Shown piece after piece: positions 24,190 through 34,234 of a stretch of DNA of 64,000 bases. The stretch comes from Bacillota bacterium (GTDB lineage: Bacteria > Bacillota > Clostridia > Christensenellales > Christensenellaceae). The stretch is taken from assembly GCA_023408315.1 (NCBI GenBank), contig JAEYKI010000008.1, forward strand, positions 372,001 through 436,000, written 5' to 3'. Made by a program: the position numbers and the translations under genes. The notes under the pieces were generated by a model that was not told where the DNA came from, ran no database searches, and worked only from the letters and a program-made list of their open reading frames with translations. Numbering within the stretch: the stretch's first letter is position 1; every line of letters starts with the position of its first letter.

Positions 24190-25021
24190 TGTATATCTCC
24201 ATCATTGTTTGCGCGTCCGTGGCCTGCGTCCCGCGGGATTCGCAGATCACGCGGGGCGACATGTTCCGCTCCGCAAACAGTTGCCCAAGCGGTTCAAAAT
24301 CCGGCCCGTAGCCTTCGTCAGAAAACAGCATATGCATCTTTTCGCCAGCGCGGGTAAATTGCACCTTGCTGAAGTGCACGTGCATGGCGTTTGTCTTTTC
24401 ACGCCCCACCGCGCTTTCCAGAAAATCCAGAATGTTCTTGTAGTCCGTGTATCCGCCAATGCCGCCCAGCGACCTCGCGTGCAAGTGCGCAAAGTCTATG
24501 GCCGGATAAATGCGTTCCCCCAGGCTGCACAATAGCGCGATGTCCTCCAGGTCGCCCACCTGGTTTATCTTTCCCATTGTTTCGGGACAATATAGAAGGT
24601 CGCCGTACCCTTTTCCCATTAAACTCCTGTATATGCGCGCAAGGCTGTCCGCCGTGTTTGCCAGCGCCCGCTCGCGGCTCTGCCCGGATAAATTGCCCGG
24701 ATGGATCACCACGCGGTCCGCGCCCAGCCAGCGCGCCGCCCTTGCGCTCTGCTCCACGTACAGATAGTTTTTTTCAAAGCTTGCTTCGCCCGCGGCCAGG
24801 TTGATGTAATACGGCGCGTGCACGCTCATGGCCACGCCATATTTTTCGGCTTCCTGCCGTATCTGCGCGGCCGTTTCTTCCTTTATGCGCACGCCGTGCC
24901 CAAAGGAATATTCAAAAGCGCGCAGTCCCATGGCGTCAATCCATGCAAACGCCTGCCAGGTATGCTTATACCCTTCTGCATAAAAAAGATCGGAATTGCC
25001 CGAAGGTCCGAACCGAATCAT
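24158..25021 (-). CDS. TIM-barrel protein of the endonuclease IV (Nfo) family
   Basis: 287 residues from ATG 25021, which has GGAGTG before it; the frame continues to 25102 without a better site. Family marks are MIRFGPSGNS, SVHAPYYINLA, GADRVVIHPG, PETMGK and AIDFAHLHARSLGG, and metal-binding His, Glu and Asp residues line up with endonuclease IV, a zinc enzyme that cuts DNA at abasic sites. Similar proteins in Clostridia are annotated as deoxyribonuclease IV or as sugar phosphate isomerase/epimerase, so DNA repair is likely but not certain. Confidence 0.8.
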   Translation of the reverse strand: MIRFGPSGNSDLFYAEGYKHTWQAFAWIDAMGLRAFEYSFGHGVRIKEETAAQIRQEAEKYGVAMSVHAPYYINLAAGEASFEKNYLYVEQSARAARWLGADRVVIHPGNLSGQSRERALANTADSLARIYRSLMGKGYGDLLYCPETMGKINQVGDLEDIALLCSLGERIYPAIDFAHLHARSLGGIGGYTDYKNILDFLESAVGREKTNAMHVHFSKVQFTRAGEKMHMLFSDEGYGPDFEPLGQLFAERNMSPRVICESRGTQATDAQTMMEIYNAKRAGIGKK

Positions 25022-25155
25022 ACATTCACTCCATTTTCTGTTGTCAGGCCTCCCGTCAATCTTACCGCTATCCATTCTATTCGATTCATGCCAATTTTTC
25101 AATATTTTTATCCAAAATCCCGGCCCATGCTGTTTTTAAGCCCATATACCAGGCG

Positions 25156-25608
25156 CTATATACGTTTTTGCATACAGACCGACTCAGGCATATCCTTATA
25201 TGGGCCAAAATTGGGTATCACCCTGAATCCAATGGAACGGTACAGCCCCATGGCCGCGCGAAGCGGTTCGCCTGTTTCCAGAATCAGGGTGTTGCAGCCT
25301 TTCTCCCGCGCCTTTTGTTCCAGCGCCGCCATCAGCAGCTTGGAGATGCCCCTGCCTCTGTGCGAATCCCGCACAAACACGCGTTTAACCTCCGCGCACG
25401 CGGCCTCAAACCGTTTGATGGCCGCGCAGCCCGCGGGCTCCGCCCCGTCGTAAGCAATCACCACATCATCCATATCTTCCGTAAAATTGTGCGGAATATA
25501 CTGCGCCCTGTTTTGCTCCCCTCCGGCAATTTCGTTCAGGTATTCGTCCAGCAGGGTACACAACGCAATAAAATCCGCGTTTCTTCCGTTTGTATAAACA
25601 AGTTTCAT
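25156..25608 (-). CDS. GNAT-family N-acetyltransferase
   Basis: 150 residues. The acetyl-CoA loop is clear in VFVRDSHRGRGISKLLMAALEQ (V-R-x-x-x-R-G-x-G-I), and the fold ends with GLYRSIGFRVIPNFGPY. It is of the YafP/ElaA-like general type; the substrate cannot be told. The ATG at 25608 gives a normal N-terminus; the frame to 25647 would add 13 residues overlapping the sigK end region. It is transcribed in the same direction as sigK (stop 16 bp upstream of 25647). Confidence 0.85.
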   Translation of the reverse strand: MKLVYTNGRNADFIALCTLLDEYLNEIAGGEQNRAQYIPHNFTEDMDDVVIAYDGAEPAGCAAIKRFEAACAEVKRVFVRDSHRGRGISKLLMAALEQKAREKGCNTLILETGEPLRAAMGLYRSIGFRVIPNFGPYKDMPESVCMQKRI

Positions 25609-25663
25609 TCCTGCCCGCCCGTGTGTCCTTTTTATATATAATACCATCTGCCCCGCGGGCCAA

Positions 25664-26359
25664 TCAATATTTTTGCCGGAACTCGCGCGAAAGCTTTTCG
25701 ATCGCCTTCTTTTCTATGCGCGAAACATAGGAGCGCGATATATTCAGGAGTTGGGCCGTCTCCCGCTGGGTGAGGGATGTTTTGCCGTAAAGTCCGTACC
25801 GCAGCTCTACCACCACCTTCTCCCTGGGCGTTAACAACTTGCTGATGCGGCCATACAGTTTCTCCACCTGAATCTTAAGCTGCACCTGGTCCATCACGGA
25901 GTTTTCATCCGTGCACAAAATGTCTATCAGGGAGATGCTGTTTCCTTCTTTGTCCGCGCCTATGGGGTCGTTTAGTGAAACCTCGTTCTTTGTTTTTTTG
26001 TTGGAGCGCATAAACATCAGCATCTCATTTTCCACACACTTGGCCACATAGGTGGAAAGCTGTGTCTTCTTCTCAAAATTATAACTGTTGATTCCCTTGA
26101 TAAGCCCAATGGTGCCAATGGAGATCAAATCGTCCATATCTATGCTGATGTTGGAATATTTTTTGGCAATGTGCGCCACCAGCCGCAAATTGCGCTCTAT
26201 CAGCACATTCTTGGCCTCCGGGTCGCCCGCGCGCATTTTCTCCAGATACTCTTTTTCTTCAGTGGAATTCAACGGTTTCGGGAAAGCCGCGGAACCGCTG
26301 ATATAGCCTGCAAACGCAAAAAAGTCTTTAAAAAGTGCCAATATGGATGGATCAAACAT
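25664..26359 (-). CDS. sigK: Sporulation sigma factor SigK (pro-form)
   Basis: 231 residues, uninterrupted by a skin element. The N-terminal stretch of about 20 residues (FKDFFAFAGYISGSAAF) is hydrophobic as in pro-sigma-K, followed by FPKPLNSTEEKEYLEKM. Region 2 has NLRLVAHIAKKY and DLISIGTIGLIKGI; region 3-4 has SLNDPIGADKEGN and the helix-turn-helix SLTQRETAQLLNISRSYVSR. SigK directs late mother-cell genes for cortex and coat. The pro-sequence would be removed by SpoIVFB after SpoIVB (10874-12160) signals. The start codon at 26359 lies directly after a terminator-like hairpin, see that entry. Confidence 0.95.
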   Translation of the reverse strand: MFDPSILALFKDFFAFAGYISGSAAFPKPLNSTEEKEYLEKMRAGDPEAKNVLIERNLRLVAHIAKKYSNISIDMDDLISIGTIGLIKGINSYNFEKKTQLSTYVAKCVENEMLMFMRSNKKTKNEVSLNDPIGADKEGNSISLIDILCTDENSVMDQVQLKIQVEKLYGRISKLLTPREKVVVELRYGLYGKTSLTQRETAQLLNISRSYVSRIEKKAIEKLSREFRQKY

Positions 26360-26360
26360 A

Positions 26361-26405
26361 AAAAAAGCCCCCCTGCTACTTTCATTCTATGAAAGCGGCA
26401 GAGGG
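26361..26405 (-). terminator. Terminator-like hairpin joined to the sigK start
   Basis: On the minus strand CCCTCTGC-x-GCTTTCAT and ATGAAAG-xx-GCAGGGGG form a long stem with a 3-nt loop, then GCTTTTTTT, then the sigK ATG. It ends the U32 peptidase transcript (stop at 26423) and also holds the only ribosome site of sigK (AGGGGGG) in its 3' arm. Confidence 0.75.
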
Positions 26406-26422
26406 TACTTGCATAAAAAAAT

Positions 26423-27631
26423 TCAGATGATTTTACGCAGAATGTCTCCGGCCTTCAGCGGCAGCCCGCAGGGTATCCGGATCATCTGCTGCGGATGGGG
26501 CGCGCTCTCCTGCTCCTCCCCGTCCATGTTGATTATTTTGTGCACCGCAAGGCTTGCGCCCGAAAGGTTTGGAGATAACACCTCCAGCGTATCGCCCAGC
26601 AAAAATTTGTTGCGCTGCTCCAAAAGCACAAAGCCGTCCGCGGCGTCTCCGCGTACCATGGCCGCAAAAGAATACCGCCTGGTATCCTGCGTTTTTTCTA
26701 TGTCCTGCTGCGGCCTGCCAAAGAAAAAGCCTGTGGAAAACGGCCGCGTGGCAGATTTCACCAGTTCTTCCTTTAAGGCCGGGTCAAACGCATACCTGCC
26801 CTTGTCCCGCATATAAGCGTCTATGGCCCGCCTGTACGCCCCCACGGCGGAAGCCACGTAATAGGGCGATTTCATCCTGCCTTCAATCTTGAAGGACGCA
26901 ATCCCCGCCTCCATCAGCTCCGGTATGTACTCAATCATCATCAGGTCCTTGGAGTTGAGTATGTACGTGCCTTTTTCGTCTTCCGACACAGGGAAAAACT
27001 GCCCGTCGTACCCACGCTCGTGCAGGTGGTATTCCCAACGGCAGGGCTGCGTGCATTCTCCCCGGTTTGCGCTGCGCCCGGTTAAAGCGTGGCTCAAAAG
27101 GCACCGCCCGGAATACGCCACGCACATGGCGCCGTGCACAAACACTTCCAGCTCCAAATCCTTGGGGCTGTTGTTGGATATTGTCCTGATGTCGTCCAGA
27201 GAAAGCTCGCGGGAAAGTACAATGCGCCTGGCGCCCGCGCCGTGCCAGAAAGCGGCGCTCACATAGTTGCAAGTGTTGGCTTGCGTGCTTAAATGGATAT
27301 TCAAAGGGATATTGTGGTCACGAATCAGCTTCAAAACCGCGGGGTCGGAAGCAATCACGGCGTCCGCGCCCGCGTCTGCCAGAAAAAACAAATATTCGGC
27401 CAATCCGTTTACCTGGTTGCTCTCAATCACCGAATTGACCGTAATATAAATCTTTTTTCTGTTTTGGTGCGCAAACCCGATGGCAGAGCGCAGTTCATCG
27501 TTTGTAAAGTTGGGCGCAAACGCGCGCAGTCCAAAAGAGCTTCCCGCCACATAGGCGGCGTCGGCACCAAAGTAGAATGCGGTTTCAAGGCATTCCATGC
27601 TTCCGGCGGGCGCAAGCAGTTCCACCGTCAT
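26423..27631 (-). CDS. U32-family peptidase / tRNA hydroxylation protein TrhP type
   Basis: 402 residues. It begins with ELLAPAGSMECLETAFYFGADAAY and has the U32 signature with clustered Cys in MCVAYSGRCLLSHALTGR followed by NRGECTQPCRW. Homologues YegQ/TrhP and Bacillus YrrO hydroxylate uridine 34 of tRNAs using prephenate, and likely carry an iron-sulphur cluster on these Cys. The C-terminal beta domain (about 330-402) is present. The gene overlaps mltG by 4 bp and forms an operon with mltG and ylbF, comparable to the mltG-yrrN/O region of Bacillus. Confidence 0.9.
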   Translation of the reverse strand: MTVELLAPAGSMECLETAFYFGADAAYVAGSSFGLRAFAPNFTNDELRSAIGFAHQNRKKIYITVNSVIESNQVNGLAEYLFFLADAGADAVIASDPAVLKLIRDHNIPLNIHLSTQANTCNYVSAAFWHGAGARRIVLSRELSLDDIRTISNNSPKDLELEVFVHGAMCVAYSGRCLLSHALTGRSANRGECTQPCRWEYHLHERGYDGQFFPVSEDEKGTYILNSKDLMMIEYIPELMEAGIASFKIEGRMKSPYYVASAVGAYRRAIDAYMRDKGRYAFDPALKEELVKSATRPFSTGFFFGRPQQDIEKTQDTRRYSFAAMVRGDAADGFVLLEQRNKFLLGDTLEVLSPNLSGASLAVHKIINMDGEEQESAPHPQQMIRIPCGLPLKAGDILRKII

Positions 27632-28890
27632 TGGCCGGCCGAAGAGGAAGCTTTAGCGGAGGCGGAAGCCGCCGCGTTATCCGCGTCAATCCAGGACTGC
27701 TGGTACTGTTTCACAACAGCGTTGTGCTCCTCCAGCGTCTTGGAGAACACCAGCGTGTTGCTGTTGGGATCCGTCAGCGTAAAGTACAGGTAGCCCTGTT
27801 CCACAAACTGTTCATCCGGGTTGAGCGCCGCGTCAATAGCGTTCTTGCTGGGGTTGCAGATTGGCCCCGCGGGCAACCCCTTTACCTTGTACGTATTGTA
27901 GGGAGAATCCACCTGCTTCTGCGAATCCGAATAATTGTATTTCTTAATTCCAAGCGCATACATCAGGGTCGCGTCGGACTGTATCTGCATCCCCTTTGCC
28001 AGCCTGTTGTGAAACACGGCGGATATCTTGGCAAAGTCCTGCGGTTTGCCTTCCTTCTCTATCAGGGACGCCAGGGTAACCACCTGGTCTATTGTCATGT
28101 TGAGCTGCGCCGCCTTGGACGTATAGTCGTCCGTAAATATCTGGTCAAAACGGTCAAGCTGTTTTTCTATAATCACGCTTACATCCGAATCTGTATAGAA
28201 TTCATAAGTGTCCGGGAACAGGTATCCTTCCAGAACATATTTCCTGTCTTTTGCGTTCTTTGCCGCTTCCTCCACAAAGGGGTAGGCCGTAAACGCGGAA
28301 CCGTCCTTGCACAGCTCCAGGTACTCGTCCACGCTGTCTATCGCGCCCTTGCTTAAAAGCGTTTGCGCCATTGTATCGGCAATCATTCCTTCCGTAAGGG
28401 TCACCTTGGTTGTGGGCTGGGCCGCCTGTCCCTTCATAAGCGTGTATATAATGTCGTCAAACGTCATGTTCTTCGCGAGCACATACGTGCCGGCCTTTAG
28501 TTTGTACGACTGGTCGGAAAAATCGGTATACAGTTTAAATATGTTCTTGTCCCGTATCACGCCGCTGTCATACAGGCGCTGGGCAATGGTGGTCAGCGAG
28601 GAAGCCTGCTCTATCTTCACCGTTATGGGCGTATTATCGTTTACATCCACCGGCGTAAAATATTTCTCCTTGAAATAGTTATAGCCGTAAAACAGTCCCC
28701 ATATCACCAGGCCAAGGCTGATTGCGGTAATCAGCACGGGGCGCAGCACCGCCCAAACAGGCCGCTTTTCCCTGTACTCGGGTTCCTCGTCCCGGTCAAA
28801 CCGCCGGGTATCCTGCCTGTCCAGCAGAATCCGCCGGTTTTCAGGCTCGTCCTGATTCAGATAAATATTGTTTGTGAGTTTTTTAGCCAA
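27628..28890 (-). CDS. mltG: Endolytic murein transglycosylase MltG
   Basis: 420 residues from TTG 28890, which has GAGGAG 8 nt ahead (the frame runs to 28947 without a ribosome site). A charged cytoplasmic part (1-65) is followed by one membrane helix (about 68-90), a LysM-like part (VKIEQASSLTTIAQRLYDSGVI) and the YceG domain with the catalytic Glu in LASLIEKEG and the ALNPDEQFVEQGYLYFT end. MltG cuts new glycan strands at the membrane and so sets their length. A Ser/Ala-rich tail ends the protein. Confidence 0.93.
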   Translation of the reverse strand: MAKKLTNNIYLNQDEPENRRILLDRQDTRRFDRDEEPEYREKRPVWAVLRPVLITAISLGLVIWGLFYGYNYFKEKYFTPVDVNDNTPITVKIEQASSLTTIAQRLYDSGVIRDKNIFKLYTDFSDQSYKLKAGTYVLAKNMTFDDIIYTLMKGQAAQPTTKVTLTEGMIADTMAQTLLSKGAIDSVDEYLELCKDGSAFTAYPFVEEAAKNAKDRKYVLEGYLFPDTYEFYTDSDVSVIIEKQLDRFDQIFTDDYTSKAAQLNMTIDQVVTLASLIEKEGKPQDFAKISAVFHNRLAKGMQIQSDATLMYALGIKKYNYSDSQKQVDSPYNTYKVKGLPAGPICNPSKNAIDAALNPDEQFVEQGYLYFTLTDPNSNTLVFSKTLEEHNAVVKQYQQSWIDADNAAASASAKASSSAGQ

Positions 28891-28903
28891 GACAGTATCT
28901 CCT

Positions 28904-29251
28904 CTAATCCTGGAAAATTTCCATATCAATCTCGCAGGCGTCGCCAATAATTTTATATATATCAGAAATCAGCGTGTTAAAGCGGTATTCGGCTGCAAAA
29001 AATTCCGTAATTCTGGGGTTGAACTGCAGCACTTCCCCCATCTTTTTAATCTTATCCATCAATTCCTCCGGCACCTGCTGGCCGGAGAGGTATATGGCCT
29101 GCGCCTCAAACTGCATCTTCTTATAGTCGATCAGCATTTTTTTGGTGGTGTCCACCTCATACAATTCATCCTTCAATGCCTTGAATTGCTTGTATTCGTC
29201 ACTCTCGTGAATGATGTCCGCCAGCTCGTTGGCTTTGTCATATACATACAT
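28904..29251 (-). CDS. YlbF/YmcA family protein
   Basis: 115 residues, mostly helical, with the family pattern YDKANELADIIHESDEYKQF and later FNPRITEFFAAEYRFNTLI. YlbF, YmcA and YaaT in Bacillus form the Y-complex, which carries iron-sulphur clusters, helps RNase Y mature operon mRNAs and promotes Spo0A phosphorylation. In this window it follows RNase J and precedes mltG, so an RNA-decay role is plausible. With a Spo0A that has lost the phosphoacceptor, its effect on the phosphorelay would be moot. Confidence 0.85.
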   Translation of the reverse strand: MYVYDKANELADIIHESDEYKQFKALKDELYEVDTTKKMLIDYKKMQFEAQAIYLSGQQVPEELMDKIKKMGEVLQFNPRITEFFAAEYRFNTLISDIYKIIGDACEIDMEIFQD

Positions 29252-29270
29252 GGAAGAGTTCCCTTTCCTT

Positions 29271-30974
29271 TTAAATCTCTATGATTATAGGCAAAATCAT
29301 TGGGCTCCGCTTTGTTTTGTTGTATAAATAACGGCTTATTTCCTTCCGGATGCTGTTTTTCAGTGTGCTCCAATCGCTCGTATCGCTATTATAGCACTTT
29401 TCCACAATTTCCGTAACCAGCACCCGTGAATTTTCGAGCAGGTCATCTGATTCCCGCATGTACACAAACCCGCGGGATATAATATCCGGCGGCATCAGCA
29501 GTTCTCCCCTGTCCTTTGAAACAGTCGTCACAATAATAAACAGCCCGTCGCTGGAGAGCTGCCTGCGGTCCCGCAGCACAACGTTCCCCACGTCGCCCAC
29601 GCCCAGGCCGTCTATGAATACGGAGCCCGCCGCAACCGTTTCGCCCGCCTGCGCGCTCTTTTTATTAAACTCAATCACGCCGCCAATTTCCGGGATGAAT
29701 ATGTTTTTCTTCTTAATGCCCATCTTTTCCGCCAGCGCCGCGTGTTTGTACAGATGCCGGTATTCGCCGTGAACAGGAATAAAATATTTGGGTTTCACAA
29801 GCGAGATCATCAGCTTTAGTTCTTCCTCGCACGCATGGCCGGATACGTGCACGCGGTCTGTCGTGTCGTTAATCACCGTTGCGCCCTTGCGGTACAGCAT
29901 GTTGATTACATCATACACATACCGCTCGTTGCCCGGAATGGGCGTTGCGGACAGGATCACCAAATCCCCCTGCTTGATGTTCAGCTTGCTGTGCTGGCCG
30001 GTTGCCATACGCACCAGGCCGGACATAGTCTCGCCCTGGCTTCCGGTGGAGAGTATGACCACCTGGTTATCCTTGTAATTTTTCAGTTCTTCAATGCCAA
30101 TCAGCATCTCGTCGTCCAGGTTCAGGCTTCCAAGCTCACGGGTCACGTTCACAATCTTCACCATGCTGCGGCCGGAAAGGCACACCTTTTTGTTGTATAC
30201 CTTGGCGGCGTCTATCACCTGCTGCAGCCTGCTAACGTTGGAAGCAAAGGTGGCCACAATAATGCGGCCTTTCGCCTGTTTAAAATAATGTATGAATGTT
30301 TCGCCCACATTGCTCTCGGATATGTTGAATCCGGGGCGCTCCGCGTTGGTGCTGTCCGAAAGCATTGCCAGAACGCCTATTTTGCCCAGCTCGGCAAAAC
30401 GGCTCAGGTTGATCACCTTGCCGCCCACAGGCGTCAGGTCTACCTTAAAATCGCCCGTATGCACCACCGTGCCCATGGGGGTCTTGATGGCAAACGCCAC
30501 CGCGTCGTCTATGCTGTGGGAAACGCGTATAAATTCCACAATAAACTTGCCCGCGGTCACCTTTTCATCCTCCCGCACCACCTTCAGGTCAGGCTTTTCA
30601 ATCGGGTGCTCCGCCAGCTTTGCCTCCACCAGGGCGCAGGTCAGCGCGGTGCCGTAAATGGGCGCGCGCAGTTTATCCGCCAGATAGGGTATGCCGCCTA
30701 TATGGTCTTCATGCCCGTGCGTCAAAAATATGCCGCGCAACTTCTCTAAATTTTTGGTCAGATACGTCGCGTCCGGAATCACGTAATCCACGCCCAGCAT
30801 CTCTTCTGTGGGGAACATCAGCCCGCAATCCACAATAATAATATCTTCTTCAAACTCAAATACCGTGAGGTTCTTGCCAATCTCGCCCACGCCGCCCAGC
30901 GGAATGATTCTCAGATGGCTTCCCTTGGGTTTATTATTGCTGTTCCCGTTGCTTCTCTTCTTATTTTTTTCCAA
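29271..30974 (-). CDS. rnjA: Ribonuclease J
   Basis: 567 residues. The metallo-beta-lactamase motif HGHEDHIGG, the beta-CASP domain and the C-terminal SPMILPIIIEI end are all visible; VHVSGHACEEELKLM and IPVHGEYRHL carry further zinc ligands and RNA-binding residues. RNase J has 5'-3' exonuclease and endonuclease activity in mRNA decay and rRNA maturation. The N-terminus is basic with Asn and Lys runs (MEKNKKRSNGNSNNKPKG). The start is TTG at 30974 with GAAGGA about 10 nt ahead. Confidence 0.96.
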   Translation of the reverse strand: MEKNKKRSNGNSNNKPKGSHLRIIPLGGVGEIGKNLTVFEFEEDIIIVDCGLMFPTEEMLGVDYVIPDATYLTKNLEKLRGIFLTHGHEDHIGGIPYLADKLRAPIYGTALTCALVEAKLAEHPIEKPDLKVVREDEKVTAGKFIVEFIRVSHSIDDAVAFAIKTPMGTVVHTGDFKVDLTPVGGKVINLSRFAELGKIGVLAMLSDSTNAERPGFNISESNVGETFIHYFKQAKGRIIVATFASNVSRLQQVIDAAKVYNKKVCLSGRSMVKIVNVTRELGSLNLDDEMLIGIEELKNYKDNQVVILSTGSQGETMSGLVRMATGQHSKLNIKQGDLVILSATPIPGNERYVYDVINMLYRKGATVINDTTDRVHVSGHACEEELKLMISLVKPKYFIPVHGEYRHLYKHAALAEKMGIKKKNIFIPEIGGVIEFNKKSAQAGETVAAGSVFIDGLGVGDVGNVVLRDRRQLSSDGLFIIVTTVSKDRGELLMPPDIISRGFVYMRESDDLLENSRVLVTEIVEKCYNSDTSDWSTLKNSIRKEISRYLYNKTKRSPMILPIIIEI

Positions 30975-31016
30975 TCAATTCAATCCTTCTTCTGTATATC
31001 CTTATTCATTATATCC

Positions 31017-32399
31017 TTACAGAATGAACTTGCTTAGGTTAGTAAACTTTTCATCCTGTTTTAAATGTTCATCCACGTAGCGCGCGTCCACCGCCACATC
31101 CACCGCAGGCGTAACCTCGCCCGCATGGTAGGAAATATCGTACAGCAGGTTTTCCATAATGGTGTGCAGCCTGCGCGCGCCTATGTTTTCGTTCGTTTCG
31201 TTCATAATATGCGCCATGTCCGCAATGCGGTCAAGCGCCTCGTCCTTAAATGTCAGGTTCACGCCGTCAACGGAGAGCAGCGCCGCGTACTGCTTGGTAA
31301 TGGCGTTTTCCGGCTGGCAGAGTATTTTTTTAAAATCTTCCCGCGTCAGGCTCTCCAGTTCCACCTTGATGGGGAAACGGCCCTGCAATTCCGGGATCAG
31401 GTCGGATATCTTTGAAACGTGGAACGCGCCCGCGGCAATAAACAGCATATAGTCCGTTTTCACGGGCCCATACTTGGTGACCACCGTTGTGCCCTCCACA
31501 ATGGGCAGAATATCCCTCTGCACGCCCTCCCGGCTGATATCCGGTCCCTGGCCCATTGTCTTGCCGGCAATCTTGTCTATCTCATCCAAAAAAATAATTC
31601 CGTGCTGTTCCGCGCGCTCAATGGCGGTGGAGGTCACTTCATCCATGTCTATAAGCTTCTCCGCTTCCTCCTGCTCCAAAATGGTGCGCGCTTCCGCAAC
31701 CGTCATCTTGCGCTTCTTGGTCTTTTTGGGCAGCAGGCCGGAGAACATGTCTCCCAGGTTCACGTCCGCGCCCAGGCCTGCAATCTCCATGCCCAGCGTG
31801 TTGTTTTCCTGCACCTCCACCTCAACAACGCTGTTTTCCAGCTTTTTGTCCTTTAAAAGCTGAATGGTCTGTTCCCGGCGGGAGAGTTTCTGGCTTTTTT
31901 CCTCGTCGCTTTCTTCCGGCTCATGCTGTTGCTGGGGCCCTCCAAACAGAAGGTTTAAGGGGTTTGTCGGGTTTTCCTTTCTCTGCTGTGGCAGCAAAAG
32001 CTCCACCAGGCGCTGTTCGGCGGCAGAAGCGGCGCGTTTTTTTACCGTCTCATACCTGTTTGCCTTCACCATGCGGATAGAAGCTTCCACCAGGTCGCGC
32101 ACCATGCTTTCCACATCGCGGCCCACATACCCCACCTCGGTAAACTTGGTGGCCTCCACCTTCACAAAGGGCGCTTCCATCAGCTTGGATAACCGCCGGG
32201 CTATCTCCGTTTTGCCCACGCCCGTGGGGCCCACCATAATAATGTTCTTGGGCGTTATTTCATCCTGCATTTCTTTTGGCAGCATGCTGCGGCGGTAACG
32301 GTTCCTAAGCGCAATCGCCACCGCTTTTTTAGCCTTATCCTGGCCTATTATATACTTATCCAGTTGTTCAACAATTTCTCTGGGGGTCAGGTACCGCAT
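31017..32399 (-). CDS. hslU: HslU, ATPase of the HslVU protease
   Basis: 460 residues. Walker [10 protein letters not shown] (about 57-65) and Walker [13 protein letters not shown] are intact, with the pore motif in the N-domain region and the C-terminal FILs-type end (NLSKFIL) that docks into HslV. The I domain (about 140-240) is acidic with [13 protein letters not shown]. HslU unfolds proteins and feeds them to HslV. GGAGG precedes the ATG at 32399 and hslV stops 4 bp before it. The hslVU pair lies downstream of trmFO as in Bacillus, but xerC (codV) is missing in between. Confidence 0.97.
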   Translation of the reverse strand: MRYLTPREIVEQLDKYIIGQDKAKKAVAIALRNRYRRSMLPKEMQDEITPKNIIMVGPTGVGKTEIARRLSKLMEAPFVKVEATKFTEVGYVGRDVESMVRDLVEASIRMVKANRYETVKKRAASAAEQRLVELLLPQQRKENPTNPLNLLFGGPQQQHEPEESDEEKSQKLSRREQTIQLLKDKKLENSVVEVEVQENNTLGMEIAGLGADVNLGDMFSGLLPKKTKKRKMTVAEARTILEQEEAEKLIDMDEVTSTAIERAEQHGIIFLDEIDKIAGKTMGQGPDISREGVQRDILPIVEGTTVVTKYGPVKTDYMLFIAAGAFHVSKISDLIPELQGRFPIKVELESLTREDFKKILCQPENAITKQYAALLSVDGVNLTFKDEALDRIADMAHIMNETNENIGARRLHTIMENLLYDISYHAGEVTPAVDVAVDARYVDEHLKQDEKFTNLSKFIL

Positions 32400-32402
32400 G
32401 GC

Positions 32403-32933
32403 TTAAACCTCCTCCACAATGATGTTGCTGTTGGTGTATACGCATATCTCGCTTGCAATCTCCAGCGATTTCCGGGCTATCTCCGCTGCGGAAAGGTTTG
32501 TGTTGCGCGCGAGCGCCCGTGCCGAAGCCAGCGCGAACGACCCGCCCGAACCAATGGCGGTTATGCCGTCGTCCGGCTCTATCACCTCGCCCGTTCCGGC
32601 AATCACCAGCATAAAATCCTTGTCTACGGCAATCAGCATGGCCTCCAGCTTGCGCATAATTTTGTCGCTGCGCCAGTCCTGCGCCAGCTCCACCGCGGCG
32701 CGCTGCAGGCTTCCGCCGTATTGTTCCAGTTTTGCTTCAAATTTTTCGGACAGCGTAAACGCGTCGGCAACGGATCCGGCAAATCCAACCACCACCTTGT
32801 CGTGGTACAGGCGGCGCACTTTTTTGGCGCTGGCTTTCATAATAATGGATTCGCTCATGGTCACCTGGCCGTCTCCGGCTATCGCGCATCTCCCGTCCTT
32901 GCGGACAGCAACGATCGTTGTTCCCTTAAACAT
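32403..32933 (-). CDS. hslV: HslV, peptidase of the HslVU protease
   Basis: 176 residues from ATG 32933, which has a strong GGAGGAAA. The N-terminus [15 protein letters not shown] has the TTI block that supplies the catalytic Thr after removal of the leading residues; GDGQVT and [13 protein letters not shown] are also typical. HslV forms a double hexamer like proteasome beta subunits. The start lies inside the end of trmFO (55-bp overlap), which suggests coupled translation. Confidence 0.96.
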   Translation of the reverse strand: MFKGTTIVAVRKDGRCAIAGDGQVTMSESIIMKASAKKVRRLYHDKVVVGFAGSVADAFTLSEKFEAKLEQYGGSLQRAAVELAQDWRSDKIMRKLEAMLIAVDKDFMLVIAGTGEVIEPDDGITAIGSGGSFALASARALARNTNLSAAEIARKSLEIASEICVYTNSNIIVEEV

Positions 32934-34216
32934 CGTATTTCCTCCAAAGACCTTTCGGCTATGTTCAGGTTCTTTTTTTCCTTGTCTTTTATTCTTTGAC
33001 CGCATGGTTCCATTATACCATAATTTATATTCATGGGCTGAAAATTTACAACGGATTTGTTGGATATATGCGCCGCCAAAGCGCCAATTGCGGTAGATGC
33101 GCTCAGGCAGGGCGGCTCTTTGCCCAATGCCGCGCAGGCGGCGCTAAGGCCCGCCAGCAGACCGGAGGACGTGGATTCCATATACCCTTCCACCCCGGTG
33201 ATCTGCCCGGCAAACCAGATGTTTTTATGCTCCAGCATGCGGTAATGGTTATCCAGCAATTTGGGAGACTGTATAAAGGCGTTTTTGTGCATCACGCCGC
33301 AGCGCAAAAACTCAGCGTTTTCAAGCCCCGGTATCATGCCAAACACCCGTTTCTGCTCTCCCCATTTCAGGTGCGTCTGGAACCCCACCAGGTTATACAT
33401 GGTGCCGCGGCTGTCTTCCTGCCTAAGCTGCACCACCGCAAACGGTTCCCGGCCCGTTTTGGGGTCTGTCATGCCCTTGGGCTTCAGAGGCCCAAACAGC
33501 AGCGTCTGGTAGCCCCTGCCCGCCATTACTTCCACAGGCATGCAGCCTTCAAACACGTTGTTTTCAAACTCTCGCACTTGGGCGCATTCGGCAGATACCA
33601 GCGCATGGTAAAACGCTTCGTATTCCTCGCCCGTCATGGGGCAATTGAGGTAATCGTCCCCCCTGCCGTAGCGCGAGGCCCGGAACACCTTGTCCATGTT
33701 GATGCTTTCCGCAGATACAATGGGCGCGGACGCGTCAAAGAAATGCAGCATTTTGCTTCCCGTCAGCTCCGCAATGGCGGATAGCAGCGGCCCGGATGTC
33801 AGCGGGCCTGTGGCCACAACAATCAGATCATTGCCAAAACGGGAAAAATCCATAACTTCTTCCCGCACAATTTCAACATGGGAGTTTTCTGTAATTTTTC
33901 GGGTGATATAACCGGAAAACGCTTCCCGGTCCACAGCCAGCGCGCCGCCCGCAGGCACCGCAGCCGCGTCCGCCGCTTCCACAATCAGCGAACCCAGCCG
34001 GCGCATTTCTTCTTTCAGCAGGCCGGATGCATTGGAAAGCCGCCCGCTGCCCAGGCTGTTGGAGCAGACCAGTTCGGCAAACTGCCCGGATGTGTGCGCG
34101 GGAGATTTCTTATCCGGCTTCATTTCGTACAGCCGGACGGGAACGCCCATGCCGCCTGCCTGCCAGGCCGCCTCGCATCCCGCAAGCCCCGCGCCTATAA
34201 TATGGATGTTATTCAT
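32879..34216 (-). CDS. trmFO: Folate-dependent tRNA U54 methyltransferase TrmFO
   Basis: 445 residues. An FAD-binding [12 protein letters not shown] motif starts the protein; [24 protein letters not shown], the [11 protein letters not shown] segment and [13 protein letters not shown] are family marks. The enzyme makes ribothymidine at tRNA position 54 using methylene-tetrahydrofolate. The last 18 residues (reaching into hslV) extend slightly beyond the usual end. It lies between topA and hslV as in Bacillus. Confidence 0.97.
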   Translation of the reverse strand: MNNIHIIGAGLAGCEAAWQAGGMGVPVRLYEMKPDKKSPAHTSGQFAELVCSNSLGSGRLSNASGLLKEEMRRLGSLIVEAADAAAVPAGGALAVDREAFSGYITRKITENSHVEIVREEVMDFSRFGNDLIVVATGPLTSGPLLSAIAELTGSKMLHFFDASAPIVSAESINMDKVFRASRYGRGDDYLNCPMTGEEYEAFYHALVSAECAQVREFENNVFEGCMPVEVMAGRGYQTLLFGPLKPKGMTDPKTGREPFAVVQLRQEDSRGTMYNLVGFQTHLKWGEQKRVFGMIPGLENAEFLRCGVMHKNAFIQSPKLLDNHYRMLEHKNIWFAGQITGVEGYMESTSSGLLAGLSAACAALGKEPPCLSASTAIGALAAHISNKSVVNFQPMNINYGIMEPCGQRIKDKEKKNLNIAERSLEEIRCLREQRSLLSARTGDAR

Positions 34217-34234
34217 AAATAATAATTTCTCTAA

